A program made the position numbers and the translations under genes. The notes beneath the pieces are model-generated. The model was given only the letters and a program-made list of their open reading frames with translations, did no database searches and was not told the DNA's origin. Source: RGIG2041 sp045578865 (GTDB taxonomy: Bacteria > Bacillota > Clostridia > UBA1381 > UMGS1253). From it: a stretch of 40,184 bases of DNA. The DNA lies in NCBI GenBank assembly GCA_045578865.1, contig JAZNLB010000033.1:1-40184 (forward strand), read 5' to 3'. This document shows positions 15,249 to 21,739 of this stretch, one piece after another. Each line of letters begins with the position of its first letter. Position 1 is the first letter of the stretch.

Positions 15249-16295
15249 ATGCAGAAATTTAGAGCATTTTTAAAAAGAAAAGACATTGAGTTTTCGGCAA
15301 AGCGCTACTTTATTGATGCGCTGGGTGCGATGGCGCAAGGTTTGTTTGCTTCGCTGCTCATCGGTACGATTTTGTCTACGCTGGGGCAGCAGTTCGGTCT
15401 TGGTTTTTTGGAAGAGGTCGGCGGTTATGCCAAGAGTGTGCAGGGTAGTGCGATGGCCATTGCCATCGGTTTTGCATTGAAATGTCCGCCGCTGGTGCTT
15501 TTTTCTCTTGCGGCAGTCGGTTATGCGGCAAACACCCTCGGCGGCGCAGGTGGTGCACTTGCTGTCTTGATTATTGCCATTGTAGCGGCGGAACTGGGTA
15601 AAATGGTCAGCAAAGAAACGAAACTTGATATTTTGGTTACACCGATTGTAACCATTTGTTCGGGCATTTTGCTGGCAATGTGGATTGCGGCGCCGATTGG
15701 TAAGGGCGCAAGCGCCGTAGGCGACTTTATTGAGTGGGCAACGATATTGCAACCGTTCTGGATGGGCATTGTGATTTCTGTTGTGGTCGGCATTGCGCTT
15801 ACGCTTCCGATTTCGAGTGCGGCAATTTGCGCGGCAATCGGATTGACGGGGCTTGCCGGCGGCGCGGCACTTGCGGGTTGCTGTGCGCAGATGGTCGGCT
15901 TTGCAGTCATGAGTTTTAAAGAAAACCGTTGGGGCGGACTTTTGGCGCAGGGCGTGGGTACGAGTATGCTGCAAATGGGCAATATCGTAAAAAATCCGCG
16001 CATCTGGATTGCCCCGATTGTAACTTCGGCGATTATCGGACCGGTTTCCACTTGCATTTTTAAGTTGGAAATGAACGGCGCGCCGGTTTCTTCGGGCATG
16101 GGTACTTGCGGCTTCGTCGGTCAGATAGGTATGTATACCGGCTGGGTGGCAAATGGTGTGGCTGTTACGCCTATGCTATGGATTGGTATGCTTTTGACAC
16201 ACATTGTTTTACCGGCTGTATTGTGTTGGGCGTTGGGTCATGTGTGCAGAAAACTCGGGTGGATTAAAGAAAATGATTTGAAATTAGATTTATAA
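15249..16295 (+). CDS. PTS_EIIC_2/PfoR-type multi-spanning membrane protein
   Basis: Polytopic membrane protein of 348 residues resembling the PTS_EIIC_2 family, which includes the Clostridium PfoR proteins. A basic start (KFRAFLKRKDIEFSAKRYFIDALGAMAQGLFASLLIGTI) is followed by about nine hydrophobic segments with many Gly/Ala and the motif PISSAAICAAIGLTGLAGGAALAG. There is no IIA or IIB phosphotransfer domain or gene nearby, so sugar phosphorylation is not supported. AGGGGGAAG precedes ATG 15249; an upstream in-frame extension to 15162 covers the promoter and is rejected. Its divergence from a NiaR-type repressor raises the possibility of niacin-related transport; this is inference only. 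The phosphatase gene follows 9 bases later. Confidence 0.8.
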   Translation: MQKFRAFLKRKDIEFSAKRYFIDALGAMAQGLFASLLIGTILSTLGQQFGLGFLEEVGGYAKSVQGSAMAIAIGFALKCPPLVLFSLAAVGYAANTLGGAGGALAVLIIAIVAAELGKMVSKETKLDILVTPIVTICSGILLAMWIAAPIGKGASAVGDFIEWATILQPFWMGIVISVVVGIALTLPISSAAICAAIGLTGLAGGAALAGCCAQMVGFAVMSFKENRWGGLLAQGVGTSMLQMGNIVKNPRIWIAPIVTSAIIGPVSTCIFKLEMNGAPVSSGMGTCGFVGQIGMYTGWVANGVAVTPMLWIGMLLTHIVLPAVLCWALGHVCRKLGWIKENDLKLDL

Positions 16296-16304
16296 GAGGC
16301 GACT

Positions 16305-17045
16305 ATGGAGCAGTTAATCACAAAAATCAGTGTATTGGCAAAAGCATGCGGACAAATTATTTTGCAGGCGGACAGAGCAAGCTTGGGCGTTTCCGACAAG
16401 GCAGGCATTGCCAATTTTGTAACAGAGTATGACAAAATGGTACAGGAGCGTCTGCGTATCGGTCTTTTGGCAATGTGTCCCGATGCTGTGTTTGTTGGCG
16501 AGGAAGGGGAATGCGGTGTATTTACAGACAAGGGTAAATGCTTTATCGTTGACCCGATTGACGGCACAACAAACTTTATAAAGAATTATCGTACAAGTGC
16601 GATTTCCATCGGCATGACCGAAGATGGAGAATTAGTACTTGCGGTGATTTACAATCCGTATACAGATGAACTGTATACGGCATGGCGCGGTGGTGGTGCG
16701 TATTGTAACGGCAAGCCGATTTGCGTTTCAAAACAGCCTTTGGAAAATGGAATCGTGTTGTTTGGCACATCGCCGTATAATGCGGCGCTTTCCAAAAAAT
16801 CCTTTGAAATGGCATACGACTACTGCCAAAAAGCATTGGACATCCGCAGAAGCGGCGCGGCTGCCATTGACTTTACATCTATTGCAAGCGGCAAAGCCGA
16901 GTTGTTTTTTGAACTTGAACTTTCTCCGTGGGATTATGCCGCCGGCGTGCTTTTGGTGCGTGAGGCGGGCGGCATTGTTACTGCCATAGACGGCGGTGAA
17001 ATTACACTTGACAAGCCATGTTCTATTCTGGCACGAAATATATAA
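16305..17045 (+). CDS. suhB: Inositol monophosphatase family protein
   Basis: Mg2+-dependent, Li+-sensitive-type phosphatase of the IMPase/SuhB family, 246 residues, full length. Metal-binding motifs are visible: VGEEGE (about residue 65), IVDPIDGTTNFIKN (about 84-97) and the C-terminal SPWDYAAGVLLVREAGG (about 205-221). Family members hydrolyse inositol phosphate, nucleotide monophosphates (including NADP-related substrates) or act in rRNA processing; the substrate cannot be told from sequence. It lies 9 bases after the PTS_EIIC_2-like gene and so would share its control; a link to nicotinamide nucleotide turnover is possible but unproven. Confidence 0.88.
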   Translation: MEQLITKISVLAKACGQIILQADRASLGVSDKAGIANFVTEYDKMVQERLRIGLLAMCPDAVFVGEEGECGVFTDKGKCFIVDPIDGTTNFIKNYRTSAISIGMTEDGELVLAVIYNPYTDELYTAWRGGGAYCNGKPICVSKQPLENGIVLFGTSPYNAALSKKSFEMAYDYCQKALDIRRSGAAAIDFTSIASGKAELFFELELSPWDYAAGVLLVREAGGIVTAIDGGEITLDKPCSILARNI

Positions 17046-17086
17046 AAAAATCCACAACATCCAATCAGAGATGTTGTGGATTTTTT
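17045..17086. terminator. Bidirectional terminator between suhB and tyrA
   Basis: A 17-bp perfect stem (17045-17061 with 17070-17086), 8-base loop and A6/T6 flanks separates the convergent suhB-type and aromatic operons. Confidence 0.92.
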
Positions 17087-17087
17087 C

Positions 17088-17945
17088 TTATTTTTTGTTA
17101 AATTCATTTCTGCGTTCTGTCGAAATACGCATCATGCTTCGCATTTCCTCGCGGTCGTTATTTTTAATGCAGTTGTAGAGCTTGTCAAATGTATTTTTGT
17201 ATTTTTCCATTTCTTTAAGCAGGGCATCGCGGTTGGATAAGAAAAGTTCGCTCCACATTTCGTCGTTGATGCGTGCAATTCTGGTTAAGTCGCGGAAGGA
17301 GTCGCCTGTGTATAGTACAAGTCCCGGATTGTCATTCGCGCACATTAAAGCAACGGCGATACAGTGTGTTAATTGGGATAAGAAGGCAATCATTTCATCG
17401 TGTTTTTCCGGATTTAAAACAGAGATGCGTGCAAAGCCTAAAAGTTTGCCAAGGTCTTTACACAATTCGATTGCGCCGAATGTATTGCTTTCGGTGGGCA
17501 CAACAATGTAGTTTGCGTCTTGGAATATCTTGTCATCGCTGTTTTGTACGCCGCTGACTTCTCGACCTGCCATCGGGTGCGCCGAAATAAATTCCACACC
17601 CGGCTTGAGCAGACTTTGGATTTCATGCACAATACAGCTTTTTACGCCGGTGACATCAGTAATAATCGTGCCTTGCCCAATCAAATCTCCGTAAGATTTT
17701 ATCCATTCGATAAAGGTATGCGGATACAGAGCAAATACGATGATATCTGCATCCTGTATGAGCGCTTTATCCGGCGTGGTGCTGCCTTGGTCTATCATGT
17801 TGTTTTCGATTGCATAATCAATATCTTTTTGGTTTTTGGTGATTGCGGTTACGCGAAAGCCCTTCTTTTTAAGTGCCATTGCATAAGAACCGCCCAAAAG
17901 ACCTAAACCTACAATTAAAAATTTTTTAGATGCATCTATCTTCAT
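17088..17945 (-). CDS. tyrA: Prephenate dehydrogenase
   Basis: NAD(P)-dependent oxidative decarboxylation of prephenate to 4-hydroxyphenylpyruvate, the committed tyrosine step. The Rossmann motif GLGLLGGSYAMALKKKGF is near residue 12, the family motif SAHPMAGREVSG near residue 125, and the helical C-terminal dimer domain follows; 285 residues with no ACT domain. Start ATG 17945 is chosen from AGGAG about 8 bases upstream; the frame stays open to 17996 inside aroA. Four bases separate it from the aroA stop, so it is the last gene of the aroF-pheA-aroA-tyrA operon. Confidence 0.95.
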   Translation of the reverse strand: MKIDASKKFLIVGLGLLGGSYAMALKKKGFRVTAITKNQKDIDYAIENNMIDQGSTTPDKALIQDADIIVFALYPHTFIEWIKSYGDLIGQGTIITDVTGVKSCIVHEIQSLLKPGVEFISAHPMAGREVSGVQNSDDKIFQDANYIVVPTESNTFGAIELCKDLGKLLGFARISVLNPEKHDEMIAFLSQLTHCIAVALMCANDNPGLVLYTGDSFRDLTRIARINDEMWSELFLSNRDALLKEMEKYKNTFDKLYNCIKNNDREEMRSMMRISTERRNEFNKK

Positions 17946-17949
17946 GGTG

Positions 17950-19155
17950 TCACTCCTGTTTTTGTATTTCAATACCCAATTTTTCAATCGTTTCAAAAAA
18001 GTCGGGATAGCTTTTTGCTACTGCCTGTGCGCCTTTAATTTCTCCGCCTGTAACGGTGCACAAAAGAGAGAGCGCCATAACAATTCGGTGGTCATTGTGC
18101 CCATAAAGGCTGGCTTGCGGTGGCTGCAGTTGCCCTGCGTGTATGGTTACGGAATTTTCACGCACTGTCGTTTGGATGCCGAACTTTAAAAGTTCCTGTG
18201 CCATCGCAGATGCACGGTCGCTTTCTTTGATTTTTAAGCGTGCCGTGCCCGTAAATTCTGCGCCGCCGCAGTAGGCGGCCATTGCAAACAGCACGGGGGC
18301 AAGGTCCGGACAGTCGGAAAGGTCAAAGTCCTTTTTGCCGTTTGCCAGGGCATGAAACATATCCGTATACACTCTGTCGCCTTGCAGACTATTTTTGTTT
18401 AATCCGCACACTTCTACCGCACCGCCAAGCAGATTAAAACCCTGCAAAAAAGCGGCATTGGAGCAATCGGCTTCAATGCTGACTGCGGCGTTTTGATAGG
18501 TTTGATTGCCCGGGATATAAAACATATTGTCTTTGCGCTGTATGTCTACGCCAAAGGTTTTTAGGGCGTAGAGCGTCAGGTCAATATAGGAGGCACTTTC
18601 AAAATTGCCCGTTATGGTGAGCGTACTGTCGCCGCAAAGCAACGGCAGGGCAAAAAGAAGTCCTGTGATAAACTGGCTTGAAATATTGCCGGGGATATGA
18701 TATGCGCCCGGATTTAATTTGCCGCAGACCGTAACGCCGGAGTCACTTTTTTCAAATAAAATGCCCTGATTATGACAGATTTGTTCGTATACGGACAAGG
18801 GCCTTTCAAACAGTCGCATACTGCCGGTCAGTGTTATTTTTTTGCCCACGAGCAGACAAATCGGGAGTAAAAATCTTAAAGTAGAGCCGCTTTCGTCGCA
18901 AAAGAGCTTTGTGCCTGCCGGTATGTCTTGCGGCACAAGACCTCCGAGTTTGGCAGTTTTTCCGTCAAAATCCACGGCAGCGCCCATGGCTTTTAAGCAG
19001 GAAACGGTTGCCGCAATATCGTTGGAGGCAGACAGATTTTCTATCTGACTGTTGCCGCTTAGCGCGCCGCAGATAAGCATTCTGTGTGCCAGACTTTTGG
19101 AGGGGGGCGCCTGTACCCGGCCTTTTGCAGTTGATTTTTGAATTAGAACTTTCAT
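17950..19155 (-). CDS. aroA: 3-phosphoshikimate 1-carboxyvinyltransferase (EPSP synthase)
   Basis: Sixth shikimate-pathway step, transferring enolpyruvate from PEP to shikimate 3-phosphate. Visible: PPSKSLAHRMLICGALS near residue 17 (substrate-binding Ser/Arg), ESGSTLRFLLPICLLV (about 90), the central domain with SSQFITGLLFALPLL, and the C-terminal GHNDHRIVMALSLL. The 401-residue length is slightly short of the usual 425-430 but all conserved blocks are present. ATG 19155 is preferred to GTG 19164, which lies in the AAGGTGAG ribosome binding site. Fifteen bases separate it from pheA. Confidence 0.95.
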   Translation of the reverse strand: MKVLIQKSTAKGRVQAPPSKSLAHRMLICGALSGNSQIENLSASNDIAATVSCLKAMGAAVDFDGKTAKLGGLVPQDIPAGTKLFCDESGSTLRFLLPICLLVGKKITLTGSMRLFERPLSVYEQICHNQGILFEKSDSGVTVCGKLNPGAYHIPGNISSQFITGLLFALPLLCGDSTLTITGNFESASYIDLTLYALKTFGVDIQRKDNMFYIPGNQTYQNAAVSIEADCSNAAFLQGFNLLGGAVEVCGLNKNSLQGDRVYTDMFHALANGKKDFDLSDCPDLAPVLFAMAAYCGGAEFTGTARLKIKESDRASAMAQELLKFGIQTTVRENSVTIHAGQLQPPQASLYGHNDHRIVMALSLLCTVTGGEIKGAQAVAKSYPDFFETIEKLGIEIQKQE

Positions 19156-19170
19156 TTGGCTCACCTTGAT

Positions 19171-20259
19171 TTAAATATGTACCTCTTTTTCGAATGTACC
19201 CAGCACTTTTAAGTGTGCACAGCAGGTTTTTAGTTCTTCCAGCATCGCTTTTCCGTAGGGACTGTTGATACTGCCTTCGCCTTCAACGAAGAAAAAATAA
19301 TCCCATACAAGTTCTTTGGTCGGGCGACTTTTGAGTGTACGCAGATTAAAACCGTGTCGGCCGATGACCGAAATCGCATTACCGAGTGCACCCGCCGTAT
19401 TTTTTACGGTAAACAACATAATAAATCTTTCATCTGTTGGCATTTGTCCGCCGCTTGTTCTCGAGAAAACGGCAAAGCGGGTTGTATTGTTGTTGTTTTC
19501 GTTGATATGTGCAGCCAAAATATGCAAACCGAACTTTTCTGCGGCTTCCACACTTGCGATTGCTGCAACGCTCTTGTCTGCGTTTTCTGCCACCATCTTT
19601 GCCGCAACGGCTGTATTTACGGCTTCTTCTGCGGTAAAGTTGTGTTTTTCAATATAGTCGGCGCACTGACCGAGCGCCTGCGGATGGCTGATGACCTTTT
19701 GCACATCCTCTATGGTTGCGCCGGGTACACCCACCAGATTTTGCACGATTTGTGCTTCATAAACACCGTTTATATAAAGCGAGCCGAAAAATGCTAAATC
19801 AAGCACATTGCCCACATCACCGTTGTGGCTATTTTCTATCGGCAAAACAACACAGTCGCAGTCGCCGTTTTCGCAAGCCTTGTAGGCTGTTTTGAAGTCG
19901 GCATAGGGTAGGTAGATTGCATCCGGAAAAATTCTTTGTGCCGCAATACCTGCAAAAGCGCCTTCCACGCCGGCAAAACCGACACGCATACCTTCAAGCA
20001 GTTTGTGTTGCATATCCTTGGATAACTTGATATTGTTTTTCAAAAAGTTAACATAGTAACTTTTATATTCTTCGTTTTCGATGTAGGCGGCGTTGCGTCT
20101 TAGAATTTCCGCCTCGCGACCAAAATCGTCTATGGGGATGCCGTTTGCCTTTTTGCAGGCCGTTACCAGTTTCACCGCATCCATGCGTTTTTCGAAAAGG
20201 CGTGCCATTTCGAGGTCAACTTCGTTTATAATTTTTCTTGCTTGTTCGAGTTCATTCAT
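19171..20259 (-). CDS. pheA: Bifunctional chorismate mutase/prephenate dehydratase (P-protein)
   Basis: Converts chorismate to prephenate and then to phenylpyruvate. Residues about 1-85 are an AroQ-type helical mutase (ELEQARKIINEVDLEMARLFEKRM), about 95-270 the dehydratase (GVEGAFAGIAAQRIF, PIENSHNGDVGN, NNNTTRFAVFS), and about 278-355 an ACT domain for phenylalanine feedback (TAGALGNAISVIGRHGFNLRTLKSRP). The usual ACT motif ESRP reads KSRP, which might alter feedback. ATG 20259 is chosen since GAGGTGA lies 8 bases upstream and overlaps the alternative GTG 20271. Second gene of the operon, 15 bases after aroF. Confidence 0.95.
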   Translation of the reverse strand: MNELEQARKIINEVDLEMARLFEKRMDAVKLVTACKKANGIPIDDFGREAEILRRNAAYIENEEYKSYYVNFLKNNIKLSKDMQHKLLEGMRVGFAGVEGAFAGIAAQRIFPDAIYLPYADFKTAYKACENGDCDCVVLPIENSHNGDVGNVLDLAFFGSLYINGVYEAQIVQNLVGVPGATIEDVQKVISHPQALGQCADYIEKHNFTAEEAVNTAVAAKMVAENADKSVAAIASVEAAEKFGLHILAAHINENNNNTTRFAVFSRTSGGQMPTDERFIMLFTVKNTAGALGNAISVIGRHGFNLRTLKSRPTKELVWDYFFFVEGEGSINSPYGKAMLEELKTCCAHLKVLGTFEKEVHI

Positions 20260-20274
20260 CGGTTTGTTCACCTC

Positions 20275-21303
20275 TTACAATTTATCTGCAATTTCAAAGA
20301 TAAGTTCTTGCGTTTTCTCCCATCCGAGACACGGGTCGGTGATGGATTTGCCGAAAGCGTGCTCGCCGACACTTTGTGCACCGTCTTCTAAATAACTTTC
20401 AATCATCAAACCTTTTACGAGACGGCGAATGTCATTGTTTTGATTGCGGCTATGCACAACATCTTTGGCGATGCGACCTTGTTCCAGGTATTTTTTTCCG
20501 GAGTTATTGTGGTTGGTGTCCACAATAACGGACGGGTTTACCAAGTTGGATTGTTGGTAGAGTTCTTTGACGCGCAGGAGGTCTTCATAGTGATAGTTGG
20601 AGCAGTTGCGCCCTGTATAGTCCACATAACCGCGCAAGATAGCGTGAGCGTAGGGGTTGCCATCGCTGGTTACCTCCCAACCACGGTACAAAAAGGTGTG
20701 GCTCGCTTGCGCCGCAACAATGGAATTCATCATCACGCTCAAATCGCCGCTGGTGGGGTTTTTCATGCCGACGGGGGCTTCGATGCCGCTGGCGGTGAGA
20801 CGGTGCTGCTGGTTTTCAACAGAACGCGCGCCGATAGCAACATAGGACAAAAGGTCGGAGAGGTAGCGATAGTTTTCCGGGTAGAGCATTTCGTCGGCGC
20901 AGGTAAAGCCGTAATCGCGCAGTGCCGAAAGATGCAATTCGCGAATGGCAACGATGCCTTTATACATGTCCGGCTTTGCGTCCGGAACAGGCTGGTGGAG
21001 CATGCCTTTGTAGCCCTGACCGGTTGTGCGCGGTTTGTTGGTATAAATTCTCGGAATCATGATAATTTTATCTGCGACTTGCTCTGCCACTTTACGCAGA
21101 CGGGCAAGGTACTCTAAAACCGGCTCGCTGTGGTCAGCCGAGCACGGGCCGATGATTAAAAGAAATCTGTCATCGCTACCGTCAAAAACCGATTTAATAC
21201 TTGCATCACGCTTTGTCTTGACATCAATCATGCGCTTCGTGAGAGAAAATTCTTTTTTTATCTCCTGTGGAATGGGGAGTTTTCTGTGGAATGTCATTGC
21301 CAT
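20275..21303 (-). CDS. aroF: 3-deoxy-7-phosphoheptulonate synthase (class I alpha, AroG/AroF type)
   Basis: First shikimate-pathway enzyme, condensing PEP and erythrose 4-phosphate. The 342-residue protein is of the enterobacterial I-alpha type: LLIIGPCSADHSEPVLEYLARL near residue 48, PRIYTNKPRTTGQGYKGM (about 83-100), GARSVENQQHRLTASG, KNPTSGDL and SVIVDTNHNNSGK. There is no fused chorismate mutase. ATG 21303 follows AGAGGT by 8 bases. It is the first structural gene of the operon and sits directly behind the attenuator terminator, so its expression and that of pheA-aroA-tyrA should respond to Phe/Tyr charging. Confidence 0.95.
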   Translation of the reverse strand: MAMTFHRKLPIPQEIKKEFSLTKRMIDVKTKRDASIKSVFDGSDDRFLLIIGPCSADHSEPVLEYLARLRKVAEQVADKIIMIPRIYTNKPRTTGQGYKGMLHQPVPDAKPDMYKGIVAIRELHLSALRDYGFTCADEMLYPENYRYLSDLLSYVAIGARSVENQQHRLTASGIEAPVGMKNPTSGDLSVMMNSIVAAQASHTFLYRGWEVTSDGNPYAHAILRGYVDYTGRNCSNYHYEDLLRVKELYQQSNLVNPSVIVDTNHNNSGKKYLEQGRIAKDVVHSRNQNNDIRRLVKGLMIESYLEDGAQSVGEHAFGKSITDPCLGWEKTQELIFEIADKL

Positions 21304-21343
21304 TTTTAATTACCTCTGCTTTCCGATGTCCCGTTTTTTTAAT

Positions 21344-21448
21344 AAAAAATCCGCCTCATGTATGCGAAAAGCATAATGAATGCGGACTGTCCGTAGCGGG
21401 AATTAAAATGTGGTTTACACAATTTAATTTGCGAGAGACGGGCAGCCC
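21344..21448 (-). promoter_or_regulatory. Transcription attenuator (antiterminator and terminator) upstream of aroF
   Basis: On the minus strand two exclusive structures can form. Antiterminator: GGGCTGCCCGT (21448-21438), inside the leader peptide just after its Phe/Tyr codons, pairs with ACGGACAGTCC (21394-21384) over 11 positions with one C-A mismatch and one G-U pair. Terminator: arms 21386-21371 and 21365-21350 form a bulged stem with a 5-base loop followed by six T (21349-21344). The two share the TCC at 21386-21384. A small local helix (AATTAAATTGTG with CACATTTTAATT) lies between. This is the arrangement of ribosome-stalling attenuators. Confidence 0.82.
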
Positions 21449-21489
21449 TTAACAAAATAATAAAAGCAATAAAAAAACTTATTTCTCAT
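21424..21489 (-). CDS. Phe/Tyr-rich attenuator leader peptide
   Basis: A 21-codon ORF with the run FFYCFYYF at residues 5-12 (four Phe and three Tyr in eight) and a TAA stop. GGGAGG (21505-21500) lies 10 bases before ATG 21489; an in-frame ATG at 21516 would start almost at the transcript end and lacks a ribosome binding site. Stalling of the ribosome on these codons when charged Phe- or Tyr-tRNA is scarce would leave the following GGGCTGCCCGT segment free to build the antiterminator. The peptide itself probably has no function after translation. This is like the enteric pheA leader in logic, but it is not homologous by any sign I can see. Confidence 0.85.
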   Translation of the reverse strand: MRNKFFYCFYYFVKGCPSLAN

Positions 21490-21524
21490 TACGGCTACGC
21501 CTCCCATTTGTTTCATTACCACAT

Positions 21525-21553
21525 ATTTTACGCTTGTTTTTTGCATTTGTCAA
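21525..21553 (-). promoter_or_regulatory. Promoter of the aroF-pheA-aroA-tyrA operon
   Basis: On the minus strand TTGACA (21553-21548), 17-base spacer and TAAAAT (21530-21525); transcription should start near 21518, about 29 bases before the leader peptide. Confidence 0.88.
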
Positions 21554-21708
21554 TAGTTTTTTTGTTTTTATAGAAGTAGGTTTATGCGTTAAAACCTTTT
21601 CGGAGTTGGTGTTGAGAAAAGCGAAATTGTTGACAATTATTCTTTTGCAGAACTGCGCCTGTGATGTTGGTTCTGTATTAGAAAACACTATTTCTGCGCC
21701 CAAGGGAA

Positions 21709-21732
21709 AAGGGCAGAGAAATTTCTGCCCTT
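21709..21732 (-). terminator. Probable terminator after carB-dapF
   Basis: A 9-bp stem (AAGGGCAGA 21709-21717 with TCTGCCCTT 21724-21732) and 6-base loop lies 8 bases after the carB-dapF stop; read in that direction it is followed by a short T/C-rich stretch. The region from 21554 to 21708 holds no gene I can support. Confidence 0.6.
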
Positions 21733-21739
21733 GTATCGT

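Noticed and set aside
20440..21117. 225-codon plus-strand frame inside aroF
   Set aside because: Antisense to conserved DAHP synthase, with no independent coding evidence.
21304..21520. T-box in front of aroF
   Set aside because: No TGGGTGG-type T-box sequence or stem I; the leader peptide explains the region better.
21579..21593. ARG-box-like half site (TTTATGCGTTAAAAC) upstream of the aroF promoter
   Set aside because: Single imperfect half site without a partner or link to arginine; probably chance.
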